Shown in pieces: positions 33,147-42,637 of a stretch of DNA of 49,019 nt. Source of the stretch: an uncultured Treponema sp. GTDB taxonomy: Bacteria > Spirochaetota > Spirochaetia > Treponematales > Treponemataceae. The notes below the pieces were generated by a model. It searched no databases and was not told where the DNA came from. It saw nothing but the letters and a program-made list of their open reading frames with translations. Positions within the stretch are counted from its first letter, which is position 1. Each line of letters begins with the position of its first letter. The position numbers and the translations under genes were made by a program. Where the stretch lies: positions 1 to 49,019 of the forward strand of contig CAKZZO010000025.1 in the NCBI GenBank assembly GCA_937885175.1, given 5' to 3'.

Positions 33147-34613
33147 TTATGAATCAGATTGAGAGGGTGTTGAATTTGCACGATGAAGAATACCGTTTAC
33201 AAACTCCCATGCAGTCTTGTTTCTTAGTAACAACAACGTAATACCATATATACAGCATCCAGCAGCAATCGAAACAATCAAAAGAATGACATAATTTTGA
33301 ATAAACTTAGCAATATGCAACAATCCAAAAACCATTGCACATGAACTGATGCATATTTGTGCAATGTTGATACATTGTTCTTTTAGCCTAAAATATGAAT
33401 GAACATAAACAAACTCAATTGCAGTAACAACTGTTTCTGCAGCGACAGTTCCGATTGCTGCTCCTAATGCGCCATATTGTGGAATAAATATAGAATTACA
33501 GATTATATTTGATAGTGCACCTGCAATTTCAGCATACAATATGATTTTTTCTTTTTTGAAAACCGTGCAAGTCTGCACTCCCACTATATTTGCCGTAGGA
33601 ATCACAAATAGGATAGGACTTATAACTTGCATGCTAATAACCGCTGGTAAATAATTTCTTCCGCTTATTATCATAACTATCGGCTTTGCAAGTATAAAAA
33701 GTCCACAGGCAGCAGGAATAGCAATAAAATGAGTAAAACGAAGTGATTTGTTGAGTAAATCAAGAACTGCATTTTCCTTTTCATTACTCTGATAGTAAGC
33801 GAGACGAGGTAATAGCACGTTTGTAGCAGCAATTATTACTGCAAGAACCATTCTGTTGACTTTTGTTGCTGCAGAATAGAACCCTGTCTGTATATCATCC
33901 GAGAGATACCCCAGCATAGAAGTATCCAGAATAGTGTATATACTGGTAACAAGTGCCATACCAAAAAAAACAAATATTGACTTAACATGAGGTTGCAAAG
34001 AAAGGGAATAATGCTTTGTCCAGTTGATGTATTTTCTGGAATGAATAAAATTACAAATGTTTGCCCCTACTGAAGAAAAAATCCCCATGGCTGTGTATTG
34101 CATGTAGTCATCTTGTGTACGCACAAATAAAAACAGGATAAATAGGCTAATAATCTGAAGAAAAATAGAGCGAATTGTTATATATGCATAGTCTTCTTCT
34201 GCCGCATATAACCATTCTATTCCTAGCAAATTAAAAACAATAGTTGAACTTGCAAGAAACAAAAGATTTTTGTAAAGTTGTAATTTTGGTGAGAGCATAA
34301 TTGCAATAATGAAAAGCAAATATGCAATAATTGTTGCAATAGTATTTATTAAAAAAATTTCTTTCGTAAATTTTGAAAGCGCATCTTTATCGTCTCGTAA
34401 TCGTGATGCTTCGCGAACCGCATAGCCATATACTCCAAGACCTCCAATTAGCGTAAAATAACCGACAATAGAGTTTGCAAAATTAACTTTTCCAATACCT
34501 TCTGGCAACAATATGCGAGACGCATAAGGAAAGGTTATAATCGGAAAAATTAAGCCCATAACGGTTTTTGTCATGTTTAAGAAAACATTTTTTTTAAGTG
34601 ATTTTTGTGTCAT
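33147..34613 (-). CDS. Wzx-type polysaccharide flippase
   Basis: 488 residues with about 12-14 membrane helices. N-terminus KKNVFLNMTKTVMGLIFPII and FPYASRILLPEGIGKVNFAN match the MOP/PST flippases that move undecaprenyl-linked repeat units to the periplasm. Start is five bases downstream of the wzi-like stop. A Wzx implies Wzy-dependent assembly, but no polymerase or chain-length regulator is recognisable in the window. Confidence 0.92.
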   Translation of the reverse strand: MTQKSLKKNVFLNMTKTVMGLIFPIITFPYASRILLPEGIGKVNFANSIVGYFTLIGGLGVYGYAVREASRLRDDKDALSKFTKEIFLINTIATIIAYLLFIIAIMLSPKLQLYKNLLFLASSTIVFNLLGIEWLYAAEEDYAYITIRSIFLQIISLFILFLFVRTQDDYMQYTAMGIFSSVGANICNFIHSRKYINWTKHYSLSLQPHVKSIFVFFGMALVTSIYTILDTSMLGYLSDDIQTGFYSAATKVNRMVLAVIIAATNVLLPRLAYYQSNEKENAVLDLLNKSLRFTHFIAIPAACGLFILAKPIVMIISGRNYLPAVISMQVISPILFVIPTANIVGVQTCTVFKKEKIILYAEIAGALSNIICNSIFIPQYGALGAAIGTVAAETVVTAIEFVYVHSYFRLKEQCINIAQICISSCAMVFGLLHIAKFIQNYVILLIVSIAAGCCIYGITLLLLRNKTAWEFVNGILHRANSTPSQSDS

Positions 34614-34618
34614 ATACG

Positions 34619-36388
34619 TTAAAAATTTATTTTTCCGATTAATGCAAATTGATATCCTATCAGTGCATAACCACCTGATTCAAGAGTCGCTCCAAAAAGC
34701 CATGCAGGTATGTACATACGTGTAAAATTAAAACTGGCAAGAAAATTCTTCGTTACAAAATGAGACCATCGAAATCCCCATGTGCGGTATGTTCGATATT
34801 GTGCATAGTACTTTTTATTTATTTCGGAAGGTTCTGATGCATCAGCTCTAACAGCCTTATTTAAGACATAGTTATTTTCAGGACTCGAACGATGGAAAAA
34901 AAACAGTATGCTGCCTCGTTTATAATAAATCTTGTAGCCTATAAACTGATTGTTACCGTGATAACCAAATCCAGCGCCTAAAATTTGTCCTTTATTTGTA
35001 TAACCTTGCGATATAGCACTATGCGAATAATATCCTGTATATTCCCATTGAAGTTGAAAATCTTGAGACATTTCAAAATTATTAAACTCAAGAATTAACT
35101 CGCTTCGCAATGAACCTGTATATTTTTGAATGAATTGAAAAACTGGAATATTCTGCTTTGCACCGATTGTATAAATTGCTGTATGAAATGGATTTGTTGC
35201 GGAATTTGACGTAAAATCATCAAAACCGATTTCTCCATATACCTCAAATCCAACTCTCGGAAACACCCAGTTTGCAAACAAGGCTACTTTTTGATCTTCG
35301 TCTTCACCAGTTCCTTCTTGGCTTCCGTTTGAACGTGACAGTGTAAACAATCGCCCCACATACTTCAAATTATGCGCCGACCAATCGGTCAAAAATATCC
35401 TGTTTACACCCACTGTCAGCCCTGGAATAAAGGCAGGCGCAAAGGAAAGCGAAATGGCATTTAACATCCGATAGTCATTGTCTGGATTGTTGTCAAAATA
35501 CTTTGACTCTTCCAGTCTGCCCACCCAGATACGTCCTTCTATGTCACCAATATGCCATCCGAGTTTTGGAAGGTAAATTGCCGTCTTACGCAAGCCAATA
35601 TCAAGTTTGGGGTAGGTGGCAGCGTTGTTGCTTCCCAGCATTGGATTCAGCCATGCCGGTCCAAGCCATGGTGCTTGGTGTCCGAAACCTACCGTTAGGT
35701 TTCGCCATGTCCAGCGGATTTCCGTATCCCCCCAGTCAAATGTCCAAAAAGGCTTATCTCCAAAACGTTGGGGAAGGTCAATTCCTGGCTGAAAATAACT
35801 GTATTCGCTGTCATAGACATGGTTTGGCATAATATCAAACCCCAAATTCTGGCTGAAGCTCACCTGCGGTTTAATCGTCACTTCAAAGCCATAGGCCTCC
35901 AGCCGCGCTCCGCCTGTAAGCGAGGTGTTGTAGCCTTTTCCCTGCCATAATGCTCCATCGTTCTGACCGTAGGGGGCGGCGGTGTTAAAGCTGTTGTACC
36001 ATTCGGGGCCGTATGCCTTGAATTTGATGCTGTGGTCAAAACCGCGCGTAAACCAGTTGCCGCCCTGATGCTCCGACCGCCAGAGCGTCCGTTTTGTGCC
36101 CAGGTTGTTTCCCTGCCAGACGTGTTCAGGCAGGGTCTTTTCCATGACGGGATTTCCATTTTCATCCAGAAGGGGTTTTCCATCGGCATCAAGGACAGGG
36201 CTTTCTTTTTCAATAAATTTCCACTGACTGTCGCTCAAGGTACGGTAGCCTAGGGTAGGGCGCTCTGTTACGCCAGTGAGGGAGAGAAAATCGTAGTATT
36301 CTTCTTCGGTAGATTTGAGGGCTTCCTGTGAAAAAAGACTTGTTGCCATAGAAATAAGTCCGAGGCTTATCAACAGCATCTTTTTCAT
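34619..36388 (-). CDS. Wzi-like capsule assembly outer-membrane protein
   Basis: 589 residues, signal peptide MKKMLLISLGLISMATSLFS, then beta-barrel-type alternation. The Wzi signature region is VGFGHQAPWLGPAWLNPM followed by SNNAATYPKLDIGLRKTAIY. Wzi proteins sit in the outer membrane and help retain or organise capsule at the surface. Ribosome site GGGAG seven bases before the ATG, within three bases of the manC stop. Suggests the locus makes a capsule-like surface polymer. A Wzi-type protein in a spirochaete is informative for anchoring. Confidence 0.83.
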   Translation of the reverse strand: MKKMLLISLGLISMATSLFSQEALKSTEEEYYDFLSLTGVTERPTLGYRTLSDSQWKFIEKESPVLDADGKPLLDENGNPVMEKTLPEHVWQGNNLGTKRTLWRSEHQGGNWFTRGFDHSIKFKAYGPEWYNSFNTAAPYGQNDGALWQGKGYNTSLTGGARLEAYGFEVTIKPQVSFSQNLGFDIMPNHVYDSEYSYFQPGIDLPQRFGDKPFWTFDWGDTEIRWTWRNLTVGFGHQAPWLGPAWLNPMLGSNNAATYPKLDIGLRKTAIYLPKLGWHIGDIEGRIWVGRLEESKYFDNNPDNDYRMLNAISLSFAPAFIPGLTVGVNRIFLTDWSAHNLKYVGRLFTLSRSNGSQEGTGEDEDQKVALFANWVFPRVGFEVYGEIGFDDFTSNSATNPFHTAIYTIGAKQNIPVFQFIQKYTGSLRSELILEFNNFEMSQDFQLQWEYTGYYSHSAISQGYTNKGQILGAGFGYHGNNQFIGYKIYYKRGSILFFFHRSSPENNYVLNKAVRADASEPSEINKKYYAQYRTYRTWGFRWSHFVTKNFLASFNFTRMYIPAWLFGATLESGGYALIGYQFALIGKINF

Positions 36389-36391
36389 ACT

Positions 36392-37810
36392 TTATCTCCC
36401 ATACATGTCCTCTAGGCGCACGATGTCATCTTCTTCCAGATATGCGCCAGACTGTACCTCAATAAATTCCAGGGGAATCTTTCCGGGATTTTCAATGGCA
36501 TGTACCGTACCGACAGGAATGTAGGTGGACTGATTTTCTGTAAGGATGAATTCCTTGTCACCGTTGCGGACTTTTGCCGTGCCGGAAACAATTATCCAGT
36601 GCTCGGCGCGGTGGTAGTGCAGCTGAACGCTCAGTTTCTGCCCCTGCTTTACCGTAATATGCTTTACCTTATAGCGTGCTCCCAGTTCAATGGATTCATA
36701 ACTGCCCCAGGGGCGATAGCCAATCGTACTGTTTGTTGCAGCAGGATTGCCTTCTGCCTTCAACTGATCAACGATATCCTTTACTTTCTCGGAGTCAGCC
36801 TTGTTTGCCACCAAGAGCGCATCTTTTGTATCAACAATAACAAGATTCTTCAGTCCGATTGCCGAAACAATGCGGTCCTTTCCGTAGATGAAGGAACCGT
36901 GTACGTCCTTTGCAATAACCTTTCCCTTGAGTACATTGTCATCAGAATCTTTGGTGCTCACATCCCAGAGACTTTCCCATGAGCCAACATCGCTCCAGCC
37001 AGCGTCAAGGGGTACGACTTTTCCGTGCCTTGTTTTTTCCATAACCGCATAGTCAATGGAAATAGAAGGATTTTTTTCAAAGGACTCTTTCTCCAGACGG
37101 ATAAAGTCAAGGTCGGTCTTTGCGTTTTCATAGGCCTTTTTTGTAGCCTCACAGATTTCTGGCGCACAGATATTCAGTTCACTGATAAAGGATTCAGCCT
37201 TAAAGACAAACATGCCGCTGTTCCAGAAATAATCACCGTTCTTTTTGTAGCTCTCTACATAAGACTCTGCCGTTTTTGCATCCGGTTTTTCCTTAAAGGC
37301 GCGGATGCTCATCACACCCTTTTCCGTCTTTTTTTCGGCATTGATATAGCCATAGCCGGTGGCGGGGGAGAGGGGAACGACGCCAAAGGTAACAAGACTT
37401 CCGTTCAAGGCTTCTTCCGCTGCCTGTGCAAGAGCCTCTTGAAAAGCAACACGATTTTTAATTGCATGGTCAGAGGGAAAAACGGCCATTACAGCGTCTT
37501 TGTCCTGAGCCTGTGCCTGAAAAGCGGCTGCACAGATTGCAGGGGCAGTGTTTCGTGCAACAGGTTCCAGCATAATCACGGGATTTTCTATGCCGATGCT
37601 CCTCAACTGTTCCGCAATAATAAAACGGTGCTGGTCATTGCTCACAATGATGGGAGTTCCAATGGTCATTCCCTTTAAGCGTTTTACCGTCTCCTGCAGC
37701 ATGGTGTTGTTCGTAATCAGTTTTAGGAGCTGCTTGGGAAAGTCAGCTCGGGAAAGCGGCCAAAGTCGTGTGCCACTTCCACCAGAAAGAATTACCGGAA
37801 TAATAGTCAT
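36392..37810 (-). CDS. manC: Mannose-1-phosphate guanylyltransferase / mannose-6-phosphate isomerase
   Basis: 472 residues, the usual bifunctional type II length. Nucleotidyltransferase part: IPVILSGGSGTRLWPLSRAD, FPKQLLKLI, EPVARNTAPAICAAA, FPSDHAI. C-terminal cupin (PMI type II) part from ~345: RPWGSYESIELGARYKVKHI, QKLSVQLHYHRAEHWIIVSG, STYIPVGTVHAIENPG. Produces GDP-mannose, the donor for GT4 enzymes and precursor for GDP-deoxy sugars. First biosynthetic gene of the block after the P83/100 gene, and the product's guanyl carrier matches that of the heptose branch. Confidence 0.95.
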   Translation of the reverse strand: MTIIPVILSGGSGTRLWPLSRADFPKQLLKLITNNTMLQETVKRLKGMTIGTPIIVSNDQHRFIIAEQLRSIGIENPVIMLEPVARNTAPAICAAAFQAQAQDKDAVMAVFPSDHAIKNRVAFQEALAQAAEEALNGSLVTFGVVPLSPATGYGYINAEKKTEKGVMSIRAFKEKPDAKTAESYVESYKKNGDYFWNSGMFVFKAESFISELNICAPEICEATKKAYENAKTDLDFIRLEKESFEKNPSISIDYAVMEKTRHGKVVPLDAGWSDVGSWESLWDVSTKDSDDNVLKGKVIAKDVHGSFIYGKDRIVSAIGLKNLVIVDTKDALLVANKADSEKVKDIVDQLKAEGNPAATNSTIGYRPWGSYESIELGARYKVKHITVKQGQKLSVQLHYHRAEHWIIVSGTAKVRNGDKEFILTENQSTYIPVGTVHAIENPGKIPLEFIEVQSGAYLEEDDIVRLEDMYGR

Positions 37811-37830
37811 ACCAATCCCTCTGCTTTCCT

Positions 37831-39567
37831 TTATTTTGCGTCAATCGTATCAATAACCTTACCCGCAATCTTATCAGACTGAGACTGGGCGGTCATCTGG
37901 GTCAAGTCGCTCTTGTTCAACAAAACGGGATTTCCTGTAACCGTGGTGACGATAATGCCAGCCTTGGTTACAGTAATCGGCGTAGAAGCCTTAACATTTA
38001 CCGGAGACTTGAGCTGATTTTCAAGGTTCGCATTGAATTTTCCCACAGAGAACTTAGCACCGTCCTGAATGACACAGTAGTAACTGCCTCCATCTTCCAC
38101 AAGCACGGAATTTTCTGCAATGGTCTCATTGCTTTCCTTAACGATTTCCATATTTTCCTTGTCCAGCTGAACCAGTTTAACCGCACCGTTACCTGCATTC
38201 TCGCCGGCAATAGCGATAAAGGTGTCACCATTTTCATAGAAAGTACGGCTCCTGATAACGGTCACAGGAGATTCCTTGATTACTTCGCCGTCATCTCCGT
38301 TCAGGCGCACGATACCAGAGTTCAAGCCCATTTCATCTTTTGCAGTAAGGCCATAGACATTGGGAGCGTTTTCATTCTTTTCCTGCTTTTCAGCAACTTT
38401 CTGCTGGTCTTCTGCAATGGAAGTGCGTTCCTCCTGAGCCTCGCTGCGTTTCTGGTCGGCAGCCTCTTGCTGTTCATCGGCCTTCTGCTGCTGTTCATCG
38501 GCCTTCTGCTGCTGTTCGTCGGCCTTCTGCTGCTCTTCCTCAGCCTTTTGCTGCTGTTCATCGGCCTTCTGCTGTTCTTTTGCGGCTTCAAGCTGTTTCT
38601 CTTCTGCTTTTGCGGCGGCTTCCGCAGCCTTTTCCTGTGCTTCCGCATCGGCGGGATTTTCCTCAGCCTTTTGCTTTGCTTCTTCCGCCTTTGCCTTTGC
38701 TTCTTCCGCCTTTGCCTTTGCTTCCTCTGCCTTCTGTTTTGCTTCTTCCGCCTTTGCCTTTTCTTCTTCCGCCTTCTTCTTTGCGGCCTCAGCCTTTGCC
38801 TTTTCTTCGTCAGCCTTCTGCTGTTCCGCGGCGGCCTTTTCGGCTGAATTGTCAGCCTCCCTTTCCTTAATGTCTACCATCTGCTTGCGGTCATCAATTC
38901 CCTTGTCCTCATCTTCCTTCATGGAATCAATAACTTCTTTGTCAGAAATAACAGAGGTGTCAACCGTACTCAAGCCACCATTGATGTCGTAGAGAGGAAT
39001 GACCAACTGTGTTTTTCCCGGCCATTCGCGGTAGGAGAGGGCAATACCAACCTTATCTTTGGTCAGATTGTCGGTCACCACTTTCTTGTATTTCTGGCTG
39101 AACATGTCAAGGTTTCCGCGATAGACTGCGTTGTATACCGTTACGAATGTAGCCACTGTGTCAGCATCGGCATTGGAATATCCATAGGCTGCCGACAGAT
39201 AGGCAGAAATAATCCTGCGCAGGTTCTTAATGTGGTCAACCTTTGCATCGGGCCCCAGAATGAGGATGTCTGCATCAAGTTTGCCTTTTTCCTCAGCGTC
39301 AACTGCATGAATTACAGAATATTTTGGTGCATGACCAAAGGTTCTGGTCTTTTCTATATCCTTTGATACTTCACGGCCGATTCCAGAACCGATGGCGCGA
39401 ATCTCTTCAATCGTATTGATAATGGAGTGGGGACCCATGTAGTTTTCAAATACCACTTCATCCGCACTGATACTCTTGATTTCTTCTTCATCAACTTCAA
39501 CAGCAAAAACCGCTGTTGCCATGGTCAGCAATGCAAGAACTATGCCAAACGCTTTTTTGTAATTCAT
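37831..39567 (-). CDS. P83/100-family protein with long coiled coil
   Basis: 578 residues from ATG 39567 (MNYKKAFGIVLALLTMATAV, a signal peptide); GGAGG lies five bases upstream, while ATGs at 39570 and 39579 lie too near or before it. An N-terminal domain (~25-215, HSIINTIEEIRAIGSGIGRE, ADILILGPDAKVDHIKNLRR) is followed by a ~170-residue Lys/Glu/Ala/Gln coiled coil and a C-terminal beta-rich domain (~410-578). This matches the Borrelia/Treponema P83/100 antigen family. Function unknown; periplasmic or surface. It heads the polysaccharide operon. Confidence 0.88.
   Translation of the reverse strand: MNYKKAFGIVLALLTMATAVFAVEVDEEEIKSISADEVVFENYMGPHSIINTIEEIRAIGSGIGREVSKDIEKTRTFGHAPKYSVIHAVDAEEKGKLDADILILGPDAKVDHIKNLRRIISAYLSAAYGYSNADADTVATFVTVYNAVYRGNLDMFSQKYKKVVTDNLTKDKVGIALSYREWPGKTQLVIPLYDINGGLSTVDTSVISDKEVIDSMKEDEDKGIDDRKQMVDIKEREADNSAEKAAAEQQKADEEKAKAEAAKKKAEEEKAKAEEAKQKAEEAKAKAEEAKAKAEEAKQKAEENPADAEAQEKAAEAAAKAEEKQLEAAKEQQKADEQQQKAEEEQQKADEQQQKADEQQQKADEQQEAADQKRSEAQEERTSIAEDQQKVAEKQEKNENAPNVYGLTAKDEMGLNSGIVRLNGDDGEVIKESPVTVIRSRTFYENGDTFIAIAGENAGNGAVKLVQLDKENMEIVKESNETIAENSVLVEDGGSYYCVIQDGAKFSVGKFNANLENQLKSPVNVKASTPITVTKAGIIVTTVTGNPVLLNKSDLTQMTAQSQSDKIAGKVIDTIDAK
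38466..38815. repeat. In-frame tandem repeats coding the P83/100 coiled coil
   Basis: Two repeat types within the gene. One is about 24 bp per unit, coding QQQKADEQ-like octads (~38466-38577). The other is about 21 bp per unit, coding AEEAKAK/AEEAKQK heptads (~38660-38800). Boundaries are approximate. Copy number may vary between strains. Confidence 0.8.
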
Positions 39568-39634
39568 CATATCCTCCATTTATCTGCACGAACGCACATA
39601 AAGTGGTATAAGTATATCACACTTTGAAAAAAAG

Positions 39635-41395
39635 TTATAGTTCTAAATCCATAATTCTTGAAAGAGTTTGGCGGGCATAGTCTCTTGTTCCCTTGTCAAA
39701 TTGCGGGTAAAACAGGTAGGTGAGTATATCCTTGCCTTTTTTGGTTATGGCAGGCTTTCCCATAAAGCGGCAAATCTCATAGGTTGCATCGCAGACCAGA
39801 CGCAGAGTAGATGCGTCACGGGGAGTCAGCCTGCGGGCCAGAAGGTTTTCAAAAGATTTGAGTATTGCTCCGTTTTTGTCGTAGGCTTCTTTTCCCGCAT
39901 ACTGAATGGTCAAGGCAAGGCGGGCCGGGTCAGTTTCAATGGCGAGCAGAGAGACAAAGTCCTGCACAAATGAGGTTGTTCCGGTTTTGGACATGGCGAT
40001 GATGAGAGACTGGGTGTAGACAGGATTTGCCGTAAAATAGGAAAGACCGTCATGGCTGCTCCGCAAAAGGGAAGCATGGTCATCAATAAAAGTCCTGACC
40101 TCCCGCTTTATGCCGTTGAGCCAGTCTTCTTCCTGCTTTCCATAGTTTCCCGCATCAAACCCGTGGGAAATTTCCTGCATTTGTTCCAAGGAAAGCCGCT
40201 CAAAGTTCAGGCTGCCTGCAGTCATGCCCGTTCCATTTTTAGTCTGCAAATACGATCGTGGATTTTCCGCCACTTTCCTGTTTTTTTTCTCTACGGACTG
40301 ATTCATCAGATAGCCTTTTAGGGTCCAGTCTTTTCCGCACACAAGCAGCGCATTTTCTGCCGTATAAAAAAGATGCGTCCACTTGCTCTTTTTGGGAAGG
40401 CTGGCCGACCAAATGATTTTTCCGTCCTCTGTGCATTCCAGCGCACGCTCTGCATCAGCAAGCACATAGCCTGCATCGCTGGCACGGAGCAGGGCAAGGT
40501 CAGACAATTTAAAAGTACCCAGAGAAAAGCGGTTTTCTTCCTGACCGGTAAGCATGTCTACAATCACAATGTCCGTCTTCTTGCCATTGGGAGCAAAAAA
40601 AGCCGCGTTCTTTCCTTGTTTTGACGGAAGGATTGCGGTAAAATTCTTTTTTGCCAGGGAATTTGACACCCATTTTGAAACCGCCGTACCTTTTTCTATC
40701 CGACACAAACCAATGGTTTGATCTTCCTGCGAAAGCAAAATTCCCTGCAAAGAAGAAACTGCAGTAAGAATCTTTCCAGAAAAAGTAATGGATTCAAGGA
40801 TTTCACCAAAAGGAGAAAGGCGGATTGCCGTGGATTTTCCATTTTTCAGCTGAGCACTGATTGCGAGGATGCTTCCATCGTTAAAAGTAAGCAGGGGAAT
40901 ACTGGAGGCATCGCCCGTGATGACAATCCATTTGCGTATGCCGTTCAGTCCGTAGCAGGCAAGGGATGTTTTTCCCCTTACAAATACACGGCCGTCATAG
41001 CCAACCAAGGGAGACTCCACGGGCTCAAAACCAAGGTCTGCCGTCCAAAGCGTAAGGCCGCTGGGATTTATGAGGTTGAGTTTTTTTGATGCAGACACGA
41101 CATAAAGAAATTCCCCAAAGGAAGCCATGTAGGGAGACTGTCTTCCGCTTACTGCCTTTTGCCAGAGCACGGTTCCATCATTTGCAAGGGCGCAGACCAT
41201 GCGGCCGTCATTGTAGATGGCAAAACCGTAGTCCGTATCCAGGGGAGGGGCAACGACAGTGCCAGCACAAACTGCAAGCCATGAAGATTTCTGCTTGCTC
41301 AAATCAGCATTGCGGAGAGCCTGAGGAGCATCGTTTGCAAAAGTCACGAGCGATAGAAACAAGAGGGAAATAGAAATCAGTGTGCGCATTATCAT
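39635..41395 (-). CDS. Exported PQQ-like beta-propeller protein
   Basis: 586 residues with signal peptide (MRTLISISLLFLSLVTFAND). ATG 41395 overlaps the upstream stop, and ATG 41389 is an equally good start (AAGGA nine bases before). Repeated blade motifs such as DGTVLWQKA, NPSGLTLWTADLG, YGLNGIRKWIV and EDGKIIWSASLP are PQQ-type beta-propeller strands (~35-360); a helical C-terminus follows (~400-586). No enzyme residues recognised. It may be a periplasmic scaffold related in role to BamB, but that is a guess from fold only. Unlike the neighbouring methyltransferase, it has no clear function. Confidence 0.78.
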   Translation of the reverse strand: MIMRTLISISLLFLSLVTFANDAPQALRNADLSKQKSSWLAVCAGTVVAPPLDTDYGFAIYNDGRMVCALANDGTVLWQKAVSGRQSPYMASFGEFLYVVSASKKLNLINPSGLTLWTADLGFEPVESPLVGYDGRVFVRGKTSLACYGLNGIRKWIVITGDASSIPLLTFNDGSILAISAQLKNGKSTAIRLSPFGEILESITFSGKILTAVSSLQGILLSQEDQTIGLCRIEKGTAVSKWVSNSLAKKNFTAILPSKQGKNAAFFAPNGKKTDIVIVDMLTGQEENRFSLGTFKLSDLALLRASDAGYVLADAERALECTEDGKIIWSASLPKKSKWTHLFYTAENALLVCGKDWTLKGYLMNQSVEKKNRKVAENPRSYLQTKNGTGMTAGSLNFERLSLEQMQEISHGFDAGNYGKQEEDWLNGIKREVRTFIDDHASLLRSSHDGLSYFTANPVYTQSLIIAMSKTGTTSFVQDFVSLLAIETDPARLALTIQYAGKEAYDKNGAILKSFENLLARRLTPRDASTLRLVCDATYEICRFMGKPAITKKGKDILTYLFYPQFDKGTRDYARQTLSRIMDLEL

Positions 41396-42636
41396 TCGTC
41401 CTTAAAGCAAGCAAAAAAAGCCAGGCTTTCTATATGAGCAGTCTGAGGATAAAAATCCAGCAGATAGAGTTTCTCCAGGCTGTATCCTGCATGCATGAGT
41501 TTAGCGGCATCCCTGGCATGGGTAGCGGCATCGCAAGACACGCTGCGAATCTGACCCACCTTGTGCTGACAGAGCCAGTCGCAAACTTCCTTTTCCATGC
41601 CGCTTCGGGGAGGGTCTATCACCACGGCATCAAAGGCACCTTCCCTTGCAAGAATCTGCGCCGCATTTTCCCGAACCCATTTTGCACCGCTCACCCCATA
41701 GCTCTGGTGCTTCTTTCCAGCCAGATTGATTTCTGCCTGCACGAGGGCATCCCGGTTGTGTTCCACCAGAGTAACCTGTTCAAACAAGTCGGCAAGAAAG
41801 ACCGAAAAAACGCCTGCACCAGCATACATGTCCAGAACCCGCTTTCCGCCAAGATTTGTGGTGAGGGTGCCGATTGTTTTTTCCAGCACCTCCAGATTGG
41901 ACTGAAAAAAGCCCTGCAGGTCAAACTGAATTTTTTTCCCGAAAAGGGAAATCTGGCAGATATTGCTTGTGTCAGCCACAGTACCGGCAAAGCGGGGCTT
42001 TACGTAATGCTTGAGTTTCTTTTTAAGTTTTTCGTCCATGGTACGCTGACCGATTTTGACCGGGCTTTTTTCTTCAGCCAGCATTACGCGGTCAAAAAGC
42101 GGTGCATTCAAAACACGCTCATCACCAAAAAGGTGGACTCTGCCACGGGGACGGTCTTTTTGCTCCACGCGGGCAAGATAGGCATTAATCACATCGGTTG
42201 CCACAGGGCAGGAGGCAAGGGAAACCACCCTGTTGCTTTCACGCTCGTTAAATCCGCCATCGGTAAGTTGCAGGCGGGCACGATAGCCTTTTTCCTTGCC
42301 ACTGATAATCTGGATATCGGGCGGCTGAATGCCTTCCCGCTCAAAGCAATCCCTCAGCATACCGGCACGAAGATGCCTCTGACAGTCCGAGTCGATGTGC
42401 TGCATGTTACAGCCGCCGCATCTTCCATACAGGGGGCAAAATGGCTGCACACGATGTGGAGAAGGTTCCACAATACGGACAATTTTTGCAAGGTCATAGT
42501 CGCGGAAAGATTTTGTGATTTCAACTTCCAGAGTCTCTCCGGGAACTGCATAGGGAACAAAGACCGTTTTTCCCTTCACTTTTGCAAGGCAGTTTCCCCC
42601 AAGTACCATTTTTTCCGCAACAAGCTGTACACGCAT
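41392..42636 (-). CDS. 23S rRNA (uracil-5-)-methyltransferase, RlmD/RumA family
   Basis: 414 residues from ATG 42636 with GAGAAG seven bases upstream; the longer TTG frame is rejected. N-terminal TRAM-type domain (VQLVAEKMVLGGNCLAKVKG), Fe-S cysteines CPLYGRCGGC with a further C near the middle, SAM fold VLDMYAGAGVFSVFLADLFE, and the catalytic end VIDPPRSGMEKEV and SVSCDAATHARD with the nucleophile Cys, then LLDFYPQTAHIESLA. It methylates U in 23S rRNA (or tRNA, as TrmA-family members differ). Belongs to housekeeping genes at the right of the polysaccharide block; it is one base downstream of the exported-protein gene before it. Confidence 0.9.
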   Translation of the reverse strand: MRVQLVAEKMVLGGNCLAKVKGKTVFVPYAVPGETLEVEITKSFRDYDLAKIVRIVEPSPHRVQPFCPLYGRCGGCNMQHIDSDCQRHLRAGMLRDCFEREGIQPPDIQIISGKEKGYRARLQLTDGGFNERESNRVVSLASCPVATDVINAYLARVEQKDRPRGRVHLFGDERVLNAPLFDRVMLAEEKSPVKIGQRTMDEKLKKKLKHYVKPRFAGTVADTSNICQISLFGKKIQFDLQGFFQSNLEVLEKTIGTLTTNLGGKRVLDMYAGAGVFSVFLADLFEQVTLVEHNRDALVQAEINLAGKKHQSYGVSGAKWVRENAAQILAREGAFDAVVIDPPRSGMEKEVCDWLCQHKVGQIRSVSCDAATHARDAAKLMHAGYSLEKLYLLDFYPQTAHIESLAFFACFKDE

Positions 42637-42637
42637 T

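Noticed and set aside
37025..37678. 217-codon open frame on the + strand
   Set aside because: Antisense of manC; composition rich in Cys/Phe and without any family features.
38467..38847. Leu/Phe-rich 126-codon open frame on the + strand
   Set aside because: It is the antisense of the Lys/Glu/Gln coiled-coil repeats of the P83/100 gene; such repeats produce long open shadows of low complexity.
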